A DNA stretch of 64,000 nucleotides, taken from NCBI RefSeq assembly GCF_014529535.1, contig NC_050736.1, positions 1,178,001-1,242,000 of the forward strand, in the 5' to 3' direction. The DNA is from Bradysia coprophila (taxonomy: Eukaryota; Arthropoda; Insecta; Diptera; Sciaridae). Of the stretch, positions 24,716-36,332 are shown piece by piece; position 1 is the first letter of the stretch; each line of letters begins with the position of its first letter. The translations under genes and the position numbers were made by a program. The notes under the pieces are model-generated. The model did not search any database. It saw only the letters and a program-made list of their open reading frames with translations, and was not told where the DNA came from.

Positions 24716-27700
24716 GTTTGCCCCCAAGAAAAGCGGTAAGAAAATTCAAAAGTAGTGAATATAGAATTTGCCTGTGGTTCCATCCATTCTCATAATTACT
24801 GGCCACCAAAATACACCAGAATTTTTATCATATTATTTCCGACCACTGGAAATTTTATCATACAAAATACCAAAATACGTGGAATCATCACTCTTTCCCT
24901 TAGAAAACATCACCACAGCAAGTAAAAGATGGAGAGTTTTCAGATTATTCGACACCTACACCCATGTCGAAACATTTTGTGGAATAAAGCATTGTATCTA
25001 CTGGCAAGTAAAAGATTTTCTGGATTTATTTCGTATAACTCTGTGTATATGTATACCCTACTCACCACGGAAAAATCCTATATTCACCAAAAAATATTCT
25101 ATTCATTGATTTTGAAAGTTGTGGAGGTTGTGGTTTCACTCACATTAAGAAGGCATTTTTCGAACAAATTAGTAACTTTTAAAACGTTCCATAGACAGCA
25201 AGTAATTTATATTATTAGTGCTATTGTCAGGCCTATTACTTATATTGTTCAACATAGTGTTTTATACACTAGATATTTACGTCACAAGGACGCAAAAGTT
25301 GAAACGTCGATTTTTCGCGAGACGAAGCCGACTCCAATAGTTACACGAAAACGTGACTTTTCATTGTTCTTCCGAGTTACGTAGATTATTCTACATGTTG
25401 TTCTACAATCTTTTACTTCATTTTTTATAATCTCATACTAGTAAGAGTAGTTATTGTTGTCGTCGTTATCAATAACAGATACGAATACGAATAACCGTCA
25501 CCGTCCGTAAGTTTTCATTGTTTTTACAATAAAACAAAACAAATCTCTCAAACGTTTTGATGTATTACAAAATACCAACTGAAAGATAACACCTTAAGAT
25601 GAGTTTTTCCAAAATTCTAAAGCATATAATTTAGTAGTTGTCATAATACCTTCTGATGTTATTTTTGTGATTAGCACACTTGATAAGCGCAATTCCTTAT
25701 CACACTTTACAATATTTGAACTGTGATTTTTTTTACGTTCCTCCATGTTTACGTTTCTTGCCATCCCACAATTTGAAATCAAATTGTAAATTCTCAAGGA
25801 AAATATTATTTTTCGAGGTTATAATTGAAAGACATTTTTTATTTACGACACACAATTGCTTGCACTTTTGCTCGGAGAAAAATAACGGAAAATAATTGTA
25901 TCACATTATTTATCTCATCCAAGTTGGTTGTATCAACAACAGCACATAAATTTTATCAGAATTTGTTAACACATTTTGTGTATACAATTTACTTAATTTC
26001 ATCTCTAATTATTTTACACAACGTTGCGGTAGTTTTCATATCAAATCAATAAAATGGTAAATCAAAAGACTACATAATTGCGTTGGATTTTTGGTGGTTT
26101 AATTATTTCTGTTGGATATTAGCGACCCTACATGATTGAAGAATTGAAATTTAGTATGGGATTAAACAGGAGAGACCTTTTAAATCGTTTCGCTTATGAT
26201 TCGCTAGACTTATACATGAAACAGGGTATGTTTAGTCACTTTTGATTAGTTGTTTCCTTGCTAATGTCGCCACGGCCTGATGAGATGTTGGCAAAAAAAA
26301 TCATTCTCTATATCCTTGAGGTTTGATATTCCATTGTTCTGTTCTCAGATCGAAACAGTGGCAGAAACCATTTCGCTGATACATATCAAGTTCGTAAGTT
26401 GTTTTGTTTGAGTCCGTATTTATAATTACACAAGTCCACTACTACTTTTTATTTAGTAATTGTTAATCTTAGAGAAATCTGAAATGATTTGTCCAAGTTA
26501 TTAACGGGTCTAAGCATAATCTTTTACTTCATTGGTTTTGTCGTTTTGTCGTCGTTGTCGCTGATAGAGCAACCGCAATTGCATGATAAGACAGGTGAAA
26601 CAAAGAAACCTGTTGGATCAAACGAAGTAATAGATTGAATATAAAATTAAATTTTCCCTACTGACAGTGCACGTCAGCGCCACTGTGAAATGTAAGAAAA
26701 TGCGCTTAAACTTAAAAAGGTGCCAAAACGCTCTATTCAAAGGCGAAAATATAGCGAATTTAATAAAATGACTAAAGGCACACTTCTGATTTTTTAAAGG
26801 CAATTCCGGGCCTGTAGAAACTTAACTTTATTGGCTACAACTTAAAGGCAGGAAAAGACAACTGGTCCTGAGACTCATCTCTGTTTTCGCTAACCAAATT
26901 TTATCAAAGATTCATGTCTAACTCTATTTCCAATTTCCATCTTGACAGTTTGGAACTATTGGAAAGAGGTGTAATGTTAACCGATCCATAAATCTATCAC
27001 AGCTACTAATTAATTAATCTGCCAATATGAGGTAATTGAAATCTCTCTTGTTTCTGAACGCTCCTTGCAATTTGTACAATGAAATTGCTGATTCCTTCTT
27101 GAAATGATAAAAAAACTTGAAAAGTTAAAAAGTTTTCACAGTAAAACTATGCTCACAACGAATGCAACTACATTTTTTCCCTAAAATATATTTTGTAAGG
27201 AGTGAACGAAAATTTAACGCCTCACAATTGCCTTTATACAATTTCGTTCCTATATACCCACACGTGCTTGAAACATTTATTATACACACACACACCCTAC
27301 ACATACATGGGTGTACATACATATATTTTCTAGGGTTCGATATGTACAACCCCTCTATTTATTATTGTGTTTTATTTATTTATCTCTTGTTTCCACCTTG
27401 CATCTGGTCGTCTCGCTTCAACCAAAATGAAAACTCTATTTCACATCTTTCGTGGTTTTGATAAATAAATGTTATATTTGACTAGAAATACAATTGTTGA
27501 AGGTGAAATTTTCCGTTTTCTATGCATACCACATTGAGTACGAAGGTTTCACAGAAATCGGACGTGAAAATTTTGATTGCTAAAATAATATTATTCGAAT
27601 TGGGTTACAGTGTTATGTTAACTATTGTAACAGTGCTGATGAGATTTTTCATGCCATTTTAGTGGAGAATGGTTTTTTGAGATGAAAATTGCGTACATTT

Positions 27701-27936
27701 GTGTTGCATAATTAAAAATTGGAAGGTAAATTCATTGTGCATAATATGACGGACTATAAGTGGTGATAAATGAAAATAAATCTGAGTTTTAATGAAACAT
27801 TTTCGGCGATTTTCTGTGGTTTCTTTTCGTCAAAGCCAATGAAGTTAGTTTGATAAATTATGTTGACGATTTTCTCGGGAACACTATTAACGAAGAACGG
27901 AAATATTTGTGAAATTTTTTGGAAATTCAATCAGTT
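24716..27936. other. Non-coding upstream region of the forkhead gene
   Basis: No convincing exon was found, although it must contain the forkhead gene's promoter and 5' UTR. The dispersed TTACTTCATT...GTCGTTATCAATAACAGA repeat is visible at about 25411-25480 and in weaker form at 26520-26570. A CA/TA-rich low-complexity stretch lies at about 27270-27330. Confidence 0.5.
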
Positions 27937-30900
27937 ATGCATTCGTCACTGTCAACATCACCGTCACCATTAGATTTACGACCCGCCCTATCTAATACAC
28001 CGACTCCGCACGCAAATTCCGGAGAGGATAAATCTAGGCCATCATTGGTGAAACCACCCTATTCGTATATTGGTAATCATCGAAATTTCGTTTAATGAAA
28101 TCAGTTTTTTGAATGAAAACAAAGCGACTTTTTCCAAGAATATTAATAATTGAGCAGATACACACTTTTCAACCGACAAGAAGAATATACCAAAGACTTC
28201 CAAAGACGGTCCAAAGTGAAAGTGATTTTCAATCAAACTTTTCACGAAACTCCAGTCAACTGCAGGTTTAAGTTGCTAGCATTTGGCCAGTATTATTATC
28301 GGATCTATTACTGCCATCGATCAAAGCATTTTTAATCTGTTGATTTCAAATCTTGTACTTCAATTTTTTTAACATGAATTTTACTATATAAAGGACCGTA
28401 TTACCCAGAGATGGTCATTACTTTCGTCGTCGTTATCGATAACAGATGAATAGCTGTATGTGACAGGTTTATTAGTTTGAGGAAATTGATAAAAAATAGT
28501 CAAAATTTCACAATTTATTAATAAAAATTTATAGCTCAGGAGAGAAGGAAACCTCAAATCAGTTTTTATTTGCTAGAGTAAAAAATTGGATAGGACTCAG
28601 TGATTGACCGTTTTTTTTTTATTTCAAGCAACGTCATATTACCTTTACCTTCGCGCATAAATATTTAATAGAACGGAAAATTATCAAATTCATTTTGTGT
28701 TTAGTGCAAGTTTATTTTTTGAGTTTTTCACTGACAAAAAGTAATAGATATAATAGAGTAGCATTATTATCGATTTCCTTCTCTTTTTGTTAAATATTGA
28801 TGTAAAATCCTTAACATATTTTCTTTTAACATACAATTTGCTAATTATGAACGCAGTCATCAAAGCTGATAATCTATTGGTGTCACTTTTTGTAAGAAAA
28901 GTCTCAGTACTTTGCATCATTTTGCGACATAAAATGAGGTTTTTCTATCGCTAGGTCATTTTTTTTTCATTTTTGTGAATTATTCCTGTACATTACATGG
29001 AGCACTCATAATCGAATCTAGTACTTCTTTTAGATTCAAGGTGATAATTGATACAAACACCTTCCTTTCATTTGTTTTTAACATGTTTTGCTAGTAACAT
29101 ATTAACCAACGCAACGTCTGCAGTCACTGTCATTCAGAAAGCCGATTGCAAAATTATCCGTCGGCGGTCCCATCTATTCAAATATAGTTTGATTCTATGC
29201 AACTATTTTGTATTTTCAAAAGATCGGGCTGCAATAAAATGCAAAGAGATGAAGCATTTTAATGAAATATTACAGCAATTTAAGTCAATCTAAGTACATT
29301 CACAATATTTAGATCAACAAAATATTTGTCTGAAGCACGGCAGAGTAAAATAAACCAGGCAGGAGCGCTTGATTTGAATAGGGATCTGAATTATCTAGCG
29401 GCCTTATATTTTGCGAGCGAAATTAATTCAATGTATGTCAGAATTCATTTGAGTTCATTTTCATACGGTTTATTAGGTTCCCTTTTTGACGTTACAAAAA
29501 TGAACCGCTCCTGTCTGGTTTATTTTACTCTGCCGTGTTTAAAGTAAAGTGTAGGGTATTATGTGATACCGAAGCGTCACATAAAGCTAATATATCATCT
29601 GTTATCGAAAATGACAGATCATGACCGAAAGCTGACGTCGTCTTATATAGCAAAATGTATGCAACCACAAATGAAACGATAGATTTTTGTAAAAAAAAAT
29701 CCGCCTATCAAGTCAAGTGACAGATTCGACAACTACTTATGTTCTGTTTTCTATCTGTGAAAGGTTTCAACGTTCAACGTTTCAAAGATTTGGGTAAATT
29801 TTGATATATACGTTCGAATTCATTGGGTATAATAAAAAATTGTAAAATTCAACATTCAACACAAACATATCGAGGAATTGTTAGAAACTGTCTCTTGGAA
29901 AAAGTCGTGTCAACAAGTTAGAAATAATTTCTAAAGAAAACATTTCCATCCAATTAGCTCTAATCACAATGGCCATACTACAGTCACCGCACAAAAAACT
30001 TACATTGAGTGGAATTTGCGAATTTATTATGACAAGGTTAGTATAAACTAAATTGCAACATTAATCAACACATCGAGGGAAATATAATCTTCAAGTTGAC
30101 TTATACGCTAACTCACGAACAACCTCAATTTTGCGTCTGAATCCTCATCCGCCAATTTTAACTTAACCTTTTGATTGATCAATAGTCCAAAACATGTACA
30201 CAAATAACTATTTCATGCTTGCGTTTTGCGAAAATCCGCATTTTGGTCCACTTTGATGAAAATGAAATAAATAGCGTGTTTTGGTATTCAGCCATTTTAG
30301 GTGAGAAAATGATAATTTAGCTAACCTTCCATTTTGGGGGAGAAAATGATTATTTTCTCACCTAAAACAAAACGTCATTTTTACAAAGCTCCATAGTGGC
30401 TAAAATAAGGATTTTCGTAACGCAAGCATGCAAATAACTATTTCTTTACTTTGATTTCTCCAAAGGGTGAAATAAAAACTTAAACTACAGTGAACGACAT
30501 CTCAAATGTCTCACTGTCAAATTTTTCTGAGAATTTTATTGTGTCATTGCAAATTCACAATGACATTCTTTGAAAAAAATGACAGTGAGACATTTGAGAT
30601 GTCGTTCACTGTACATTTAAAATTAATCAAAATACTACGTTCAAACTCCCTTCAAAGTTTAACGGCTCTTATTAATTTAACTTTTCTGGAACTGACGGCA
30701 ACCTATATACTATCCACCGTATTTCTATTTTATTTCGTCGGAGCGACGGGAAATTCATACATTTCTATTGTTTGGAAATCCATTCTGTCTTTCTCAGTAA
30801 ATCGTAAGGATTTAGTTCAAACTCCATGTTTTTTTAGATTTTTACAACCTTCTCCTATACAGCACGGCAGAGTAAAATAAACCAGGCAGGAGCGGTTCAT

Positions 30901-33900
30901 TTTCGAAACGTCAAATTAGGGACCTAATACACTGGATGAAAATGAACTCAAATGAACACTGACATAAATTGAAAAATTTTGTTCGCAAAAAATATAGGGC
31001 TACTAGATTATTCAGGTCCCTAGTCAAATCAGCGCTCCTGCCTGGTTAACTTTACACTGTCGTGTATACAGCCATACGAATGTTACACGCTCTAAACTCT
31101 TGCTCATAAATCGCTGTTAGAAGAAAATCTTACCAAAGTACTTGTAACGAAGCCGAATAATCCTATAAAGTTTTCCGACGGCACATCTGTACAAATTTAA
31201 AATATTTTTCCTAATCAATATTTTGGAAAGATTACAGTCGAAGAAATTTAGTTTTCGGGTTTTCCAAAGGTATTAATCTTATTTAACCCACACTTTATCC
31301 CACAACAATGGAATCCACAAATTTAAATTTAGTTAACTCAGCGGTCGCAATGACGGCGCTGCAGTCACGATTTCAAAATGTGATATAGGGTGGCTAATTA
31401 AATTTTGGTTTTAGCTACATTTTCTCTTGGTTTTTAATTATTACATCAGGCTTCTAAATTAAGAGTAAATTTATGCAATATAAACCGTTTGAGTTTGAAA
31501 AAAGATGTTTTGTATCAGTGAACGATATAGGAAAGCGTTCAGTACGTCTCAACATACAAAAGAACGTAAAATATAATTGTACATTTAGCCACCCTCCGTC
31601 CGTCATCGCTTCTATTGTCTTCAAAAACATATTGTGTGCTTGTCTATTTATGTGTCTCATCTAAAATGCTGGCCAGCAAAATTTTGATCATTAAATTCAA
31701 CGGCCAAATTGATCTAAATGTTAAAATAATTGTGAATAATAGTGAAGTTAATGTGGTTTTGTTTTCTCTTCATAAAGGAATTTGCATCAGTTCGATGTAA
31801 AGTGCGGAGCACCATTAGAAAAAAAAACTTGTCGCTGAAGAATGTACAAAAAGTTGCTGGACGCAGTAGCTACAATTAATGCTTTGCAGGATATAGAATA
31901 AAAATTATAGAAACACCAAGAGCCGTCCATTTGAAATCTTCACAATCATCATTTCAACTAAAGGCTTTTTTTAAAACGAAACGCAGATTCGGAACATTCT
32001 TTTTCGCCAAATTACAATTTGGCATAGGAAATAAATTCAACTCTTTGTATAAGTGACGCTCATGATTGAGCTCAATCATGAAAACAGAATCTGGTCAGGA
32101 ATAAGATAAGTATATGAATATATGACGAACTTCAAAGTTCCTGATTTATAATCCTGAGATGCCTGCTCATGCAATTATGCGATTTACGATTTCCAAAGAA
32201 TTTTAATATCAACTTTTAGACAAAATAACAATTTCCAAGTCTGTTTTCTATTTGATTTATTTGATGTATTTCCGACCTCGTTCTAGGGTAATAAAATTTT
32301 CTGTGGATTATTTGTAACTTCATGAAAATATTAAGATGGAAAACCTCAGAAACATTCACATAAAAATTATGCTTTCCTAACTAATGTTGAAATAGCCTTT
32401 TTGCACTCATTAGGAACTTAGGAAAATAACTACTGGTTTACTTGTAGTCCGAAATTATATTTTGGCTTCGTAGAACACAGATAAACACAAGAGAGAGGAA
32501 TTATATGGTATGCAGTACATACTGTCCCGTACAATCTTTTTCTAAATAAAAGTTATAGTCAAATCGACAATATTGTATTATTTGGCGATTTGTCATATTT
32601 TAGAGTTTCTTCACACTTTGGCGATTTTTCTTGACAATTCATCATATTTAGTTGATTTGTTAAATCATCAAGAAAAGTCTCAGAAGTGTGAAGAAACGCC
32701 ATAAAGACAAATTTTCAATTCTCTATGATCCTTGGAGTTTCTTTACTCTTTGGCGATATTTCTTGATTGTTCTTCACATTATGGCGATTTTTCTTGTTGA
32801 TTTAACAAATCAACCATAATGATGAATTGCCAAGAAAAATCGATAGAGTGTGAAGAGAAGAAGAGAAAAATCGCCAGAGTGTGAGGAAACGCCAAAGTGT
32901 AAAAATACGTTTTTGAAATGTCTCTACATTATCTTTCGTAAAATGATAGTGTCCTCGGGATCTTTCGTTAAAGTATGAATTCCCTAGGATCGAACAAGAT
33001 GCCGTTACCTGACGTAAAATAAGAGTTTCCTTAGGATCGAACCAGGCAGCATTTCGTAACTTTTATAAAAGGATAGATTCACTAGCTTCGAACAAATAAC
33101 GCCTTTTAGATAAATTTCGTAAAAGGATAAATTTCCAAGGATTTGTTTAATCACCACGAAGAATCGCCAAAGTGTGAAGAAACGCAACAAAGACAAATTT
33201 ATCATTCTTTGTTTTTGCCGGCGTTTCTTCATCCCTTGCCAATTTTTTATTTTTGGCGATTCTTCATGGGAATCATGATTAATGACGGCTACGAGCTTTA
33301 GCGAAAACGAATGAGATGTTCCGATCCGAATCTGCGAGCGAACTTCCGTTTCGTTAAAAAAAACCTTTAGTTGAAATGATGATGACGAAGATTTCAAATG
33401 GTGTTTCTCTAATTTTGATTCTATATCCTGCAAAGCATTAGTTGAAGCTATTGCGTCCAGCAACTTTTTGATCATTCTTCAGCGACAAGTTTTTTTTCTA
33501 ATGGTACTCCGCACTTTACATCGAACTGATGCAAATTCCTTTATGAAGAGAAAACAAAACCACATTAACTTCACTATTATTCACAATTATTTTAACATTT
33601 AGATCAATTTGGCCGTTGAATTTAATGATCAAAATTTTGCTGGCCAGCATTTTAGATGAGACACATAAATAGACAAGCACACAATATGTTTTTGAAGACA
33701 ATAGAAGCGATGACGGACGGAGGGTGGCTAAATGTACAATTATATTTTACGTTCTTTTGTATGTTGAGACGTACTGAACGCTTTCCTATATCGTTCACTG
33801 ATACAAAACATCTTTTTTCAAACTCAAACGGTTTATATTACATAAATTTACTCTTAATTTAGAAGCCTGATGTAATAATTAAAAACCAAGAGAAAATGTA

Positions 33901-35285
33901 GCTAAAACCAAAATTTAATTAGCCACCCTATATCACATTTTGAAATCGTGACTGCAGCGCCGTCATTGCGACCGCTGAGTTAACTAAATTTAAATTTGTG
34001 GATTCCATTGTTGTGGGATAAAGTGTGGGTTAAATAAGATTAATACCTTTGGAAAACCCGAAAACTAAATTTCCTCGACTGTATCAGTCGATGCAAATGC
34101 AATGGATTTTAACAATACTTACAAGTCAATCACTTTTACATTTTCAGATTTCCTTACTACAAAGACAAATTTCCCGCCTGGCAAAATTCAATACGGCACA
34201 ATCTCAGTCTGAACGACTGTTTCATTAAAGTTCCTAGAGAGCCAGGTAATCCAGGGAAAGGAAATTTCTGGACATTAGATCCGTTAGCTGAAGACATGTT
34301 CGATAATGGAAGTTTCCTACGACGAAGAAAGCGCTACAAGCGAACCAGCTTAACGCATGGCGTACCATTTCCATCGGCTGTGTTTAGTCCATTTTCACCA
34401 TTTTGGGTGCGAAAACCGGTACCTGTATTTCCTATTCCATTCGGATCCAGTGGATTTTCAAGCGGCTTTCAAGACAATTTCGATGTTTTCAATTCAGCCA
34501 ACGAGTGTTTCGAGAATCGGGCCAACAGTGCGTTAACTAACAAGATAAATTCGTTTAGAGATAGAGACAATATTATCAAACCAGAAGTTATATACGATAA
34601 CCGTGTCAAATTAGAGTTCTTAAGACGGAACATGGATGCGTTTCGAAAGAACAACGCGACGATGGATTTATTTGCACAGAACCAAGACGGTGTAAGTGGA
34701 AAATCGGACTTTCTAGACAATCTAAGCAGAAACTCTCATCTTTTAAGTAGGAACAATGATAGCAGAAATCATCTGCATGGAGGTTCGATTGAAACGGATC
34801 AAAGTGATGGAAACGCAATCAATTATTTTTGTTACGATAACGACGACCTATCAACCGACAAAATTGATGTTGTGAATGCAGGAGAGGAAAATAGCTTAAA
34901 TGAAAGTGAAATGAAATCGATGAGGACACCGGATGTCTGTAAAAGCGAAACTCCGCATTCTGCAGAAAAGGAAAATAAATCGTTCGATGCGCAAGGAAAC
35001 AATGCAAAAGAAAACGATGAAAAACTATTTCGCGTTTATAGTGATTTCTCACCGGAGCATAATCTATATTCGAGCCGTTCGTCGAATGCGTCTGCCGAAT
35101 TTTTGGATGTGGATAACGAGAAACAATTGTGGCAACATGACTTTCAAGGTACCTCGATAAAGAGCAAAAAGTTCTTCGAGACCACGGTACTCGACTATGA
35201 TTTCAGTCAGAAGCGACGGAAGTACGGTAATGCGAAAGGTTTCAGTATAGAAAATTTGATTGGCCGAACGGTTGAGGAAAGTTGA
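27937..35285 (+). CDS. FoxD: Forkhead-box transcription factor, FoxD class (fd59A-like)
   Basis: Three exons, 27937-28072, 29958-30036 and 34148-35285, join in frame (phases 1 and 2, all GT-AG) to a 450-aa protein. The ATG at 27937 follows an in-frame TGA at 27910. The forkhead domain covers about residues 39-138 and is split by both introns: VKPPYSYIA at its start, [20 protein letters not shown] in exon 2, then [28 protein letters not shown] and [17 protein letters not shown] in exon 3. The combination of [19 protein letters not shown] and [14 protein letters not shown] fits class D, whose fly member is fd59A. The winged helix binds DNA as a monomer in the nucleus. The ~310 residues after it are Asn/Ser/Asp-rich and appear disordered. 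Intron 1 holds a DNA-transposon remnant and intron 2 holds three insertions, including a 2.85-kb fold-back element. Confidence 0.93.
29336..29537 (+). mobile_element. MITE, family M2, copy b, in FoxD intron 1
   Basis: Begins CACGGCAGAGTAAAATAAAC and ends TTTATTTTACTCTGCCGTG. Flanking heptamers tctgaag and tttaaag match in five of seven positions, suggesting a decayed 7-bp duplication. It carries the family's GGGATCTGAATTATCTAG and TATTAGGTTCC segments. Confidence 0.88.
30201..30445. repeat. Fold-back repeat in FoxD intron 2 flanked by a 14-bp direct repeat
   Basis: ATGCTTGCGTTTTGCGAAAA at 30215 pairs with the right end GGATTTTCGTAACGCAAGCAT (~30410-30430), with a second inner stem TTAGGTGAGAAAATGAT / ATTATTTTCTCACCTAA. 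The 14-mer CAAATAACTATTTC is present directly outside both ends (30201-30214 and 30432-30445). Confidence 0.8.
30488..30611. mobile_element. Short Tc1/mariner-type MITE in FoxD intron 2
   Basis: A 124-bp palindromic element begins CAGTGAACGACATCTCAAAT and ends with its complement, and is bounded by TA on both sides (30486-30487 and 30612-30613), as expected for Tc1/mariner target sites. One terminus of the same family (TACAGTGAATGACATCTCAA) is present at 38395. Confidence 0.85.
30863..31064 (-). mobile_element. MITE, family M2, copy c, in FoxD intron 2
   Basis: Begins CACGGCAGAGTAAAATAAAC and ends TTAACTTTACACTGTCGTG; it is reversed relative to copies a, b and d (GAACCGCTCC end first). The target duplication tatacag is perfect (30856-30862 and 31065-31071). 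Confidence 0.92.
32570..32910. repeat. Nested short direct/inverted repeats in the fold-back centre
   Basis: The motif TCACACTTTGGCGATTTTTC and its complement (AGTGTGAAGAAACGCC forms) occur many times in both orientations, e.g. near 32610, 32685, 32745, 32775, 32850 and 32880, with related copies at 33155-33265. The stretch can form several alternative stems. Confidence 0.8.
32925..33150. repeat. Diverged ~60-bp tandem repeats in the fold-back centre
   Basis: Four imperfect units contain TTTCGTAAAA-x-GATA followed by a TCC..GGATCGAAC segment (TCCTCGGGATC, TCCCTAGGATCGAAC, TCCTTAGGATCGAAC, TCACTAGCTTCGAAC). Confidence 0.65.
33005..33475 (-). pseudogene. Coding-like fragment of unknown origin in the fold-back arm
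   Basis: A minus-strand frame reads [20 protein letters not shown] and continues through [15 protein letters not shown]. The left arm holds the same sequence (from about 31843) with a stop and small indels. I do not recognise the protein. It could be a captured host exon or a remnant of the element's own gene; the part beyond the arm is repeat-derived. Confidence 0.35.
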
Positions 35286-35493
35286 ATTTGAATTTCATTT
35301 TTAAGAAAAAAAAAAATATTTTATGTAAATTTGTCCTTTAAGCAATACATAGGTATCTAGTCTTGTACACTTTACATTAGTTATTGACTAAAGCAGTGTG
35401 AATCAGTGAATCTAAATTAGAATTTGATTTTTTTTTCTCGTATTGTTTTGTTGTCTCTTCCATAATTTTTATTTCGTATATGGATTTTCGATA

Positions 35494-35499
35494 AATAAA
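35494..35499 (+). promoter_or_regulatory. Polyadenylation signal for FoxD
   Basis: AATAAA about 210 bp after the FoxD stop codon, followed by a T/GT-rich stretch (TTCTATTGTATTGTCTTG), is the best 3'-end signal for this gene. Confidence 0.65.
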
Positions 35500-36332
35500 G
35501 TTCTATTGTATTGTCTTGTAACTTTAATTGCACTGTAAACACGATCTGGAATTTTTGCTGCATAATATGGAAATGGTAAAACTTGTGAAACTTCCTCTCT
35601 CAGCAAACTTTTCGACAATCTACACATAGATTACTTTGCGGAAAGTGAACTTCTGGGACAATCTGTTTTCGTCGATTGGTAAACTAAATGATAAAAAAAA
35701 ACTTGTAAAAAAACCAATCATTCCAGAAGTTAACAGTTCGATGAAGTGTCACATACTTGCTCAAGCACGAGCCTGCATGTTTACAGGTTTAATAAACTTC
35801 GATCGGAAAAACATGTACCCTTCTCTATTTTAAATGAAATCGACTGTTCAGACGAATTTAAAGTCTCGCAACGCACTTCAAGTGATCATAGTGGAGCAAA
35901 AGTGATCAGTTGCAAAAAGTCCTCTATTTTACATGAAAATATTTTTACAGTGTTTCACAGTTGTGTGACGTGACACACTGTCAAGTTTCAGTATCCTATT
36001 TAGTGCACCACTCATACCTGAAGTGCGTTGAGTTTCGTCATTTGTTTGACGAAGAGTAAGCGAGTAGTCCACCCACGGTACCTTTTAGCAGATCAACTAA
36101 ACGAGTCTCACAATTTATCTTTGCTAATTGATTATCGATTAAACATAGTTTTTGGTTCGGATTTCGGAAAGATTAATTCGCGTCGAGTCCGGTTTGAACG
36201 TGCTCAGCTAAAACTTAAAACCAGCTCACCCCTAACAATGACGCTGTAAGATGTAATAAAATTGATAATTAAGTTCAAAACTGAAAAACAGCGACTCTGA
36301 TTCCTTATTTACACTTTATTACGAGGTAACTT
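35500..36332. other. Intergenic region between FoxD and ADAT1
   Basis: The FoxD 3' flank and the convergent 3' side of ADAT1 meet here. Apart from the M1 copy at 35869-36030 I see no gene. Confidence 0.5.
35869..36030 (-). mobile_element. MITE, family M1, copy e
   Basis: Full-length reverse copy: starts CAACGCACTTCAAGTGATCA, carries TTTTTACAGTGTTTCACAG and ends CATACCTGAAGTGCGTTG. Flanks agtctcg (35862-35868) and agtttcg (36031-36037) match in six of seven positions. Confidence 0.85.

Larger units (their letters stand above)
31235..34081. mobile_element. 2.85-kb long-armed inverted-repeat element in FoxD intron 2
   Basis: About 750-bp arms (31235-~32010 and ~33310-34081) are inverse copies. 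The termini read CAGTCGAAGAAATTTAG and its complement, with TA outside both ends (31233-31234 and 34082-34083), a Tc1/mariner-like arrangement. The outer ~600 bp of the arms are nearly identical: the matching 68-codon frames at 31454-31660 and 33656-33862 differ at one residue and the 61-codon frames at 31615-31800 and 33516-33701 are the same. The inner ~170 bp are clearly more diverged. The 1.3-kb centre is composed of short repeats, with no transposase recognised. Confidence 0.88.

Noticed and set aside
24768..25384. Two overlapping plus-strand frames of 113 and 151 codons
   Set aside because: No domain, no conserved composition, no splice or promoter context; they overlap each other in different frames as random AT-rich frames do.
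30506..30880. 124-codon frame in FoxD intron 2
   Set aside because: It starts in the palindromic mariner-type MITE and ends in the M2 MITE, so it is made of repeat sequence.
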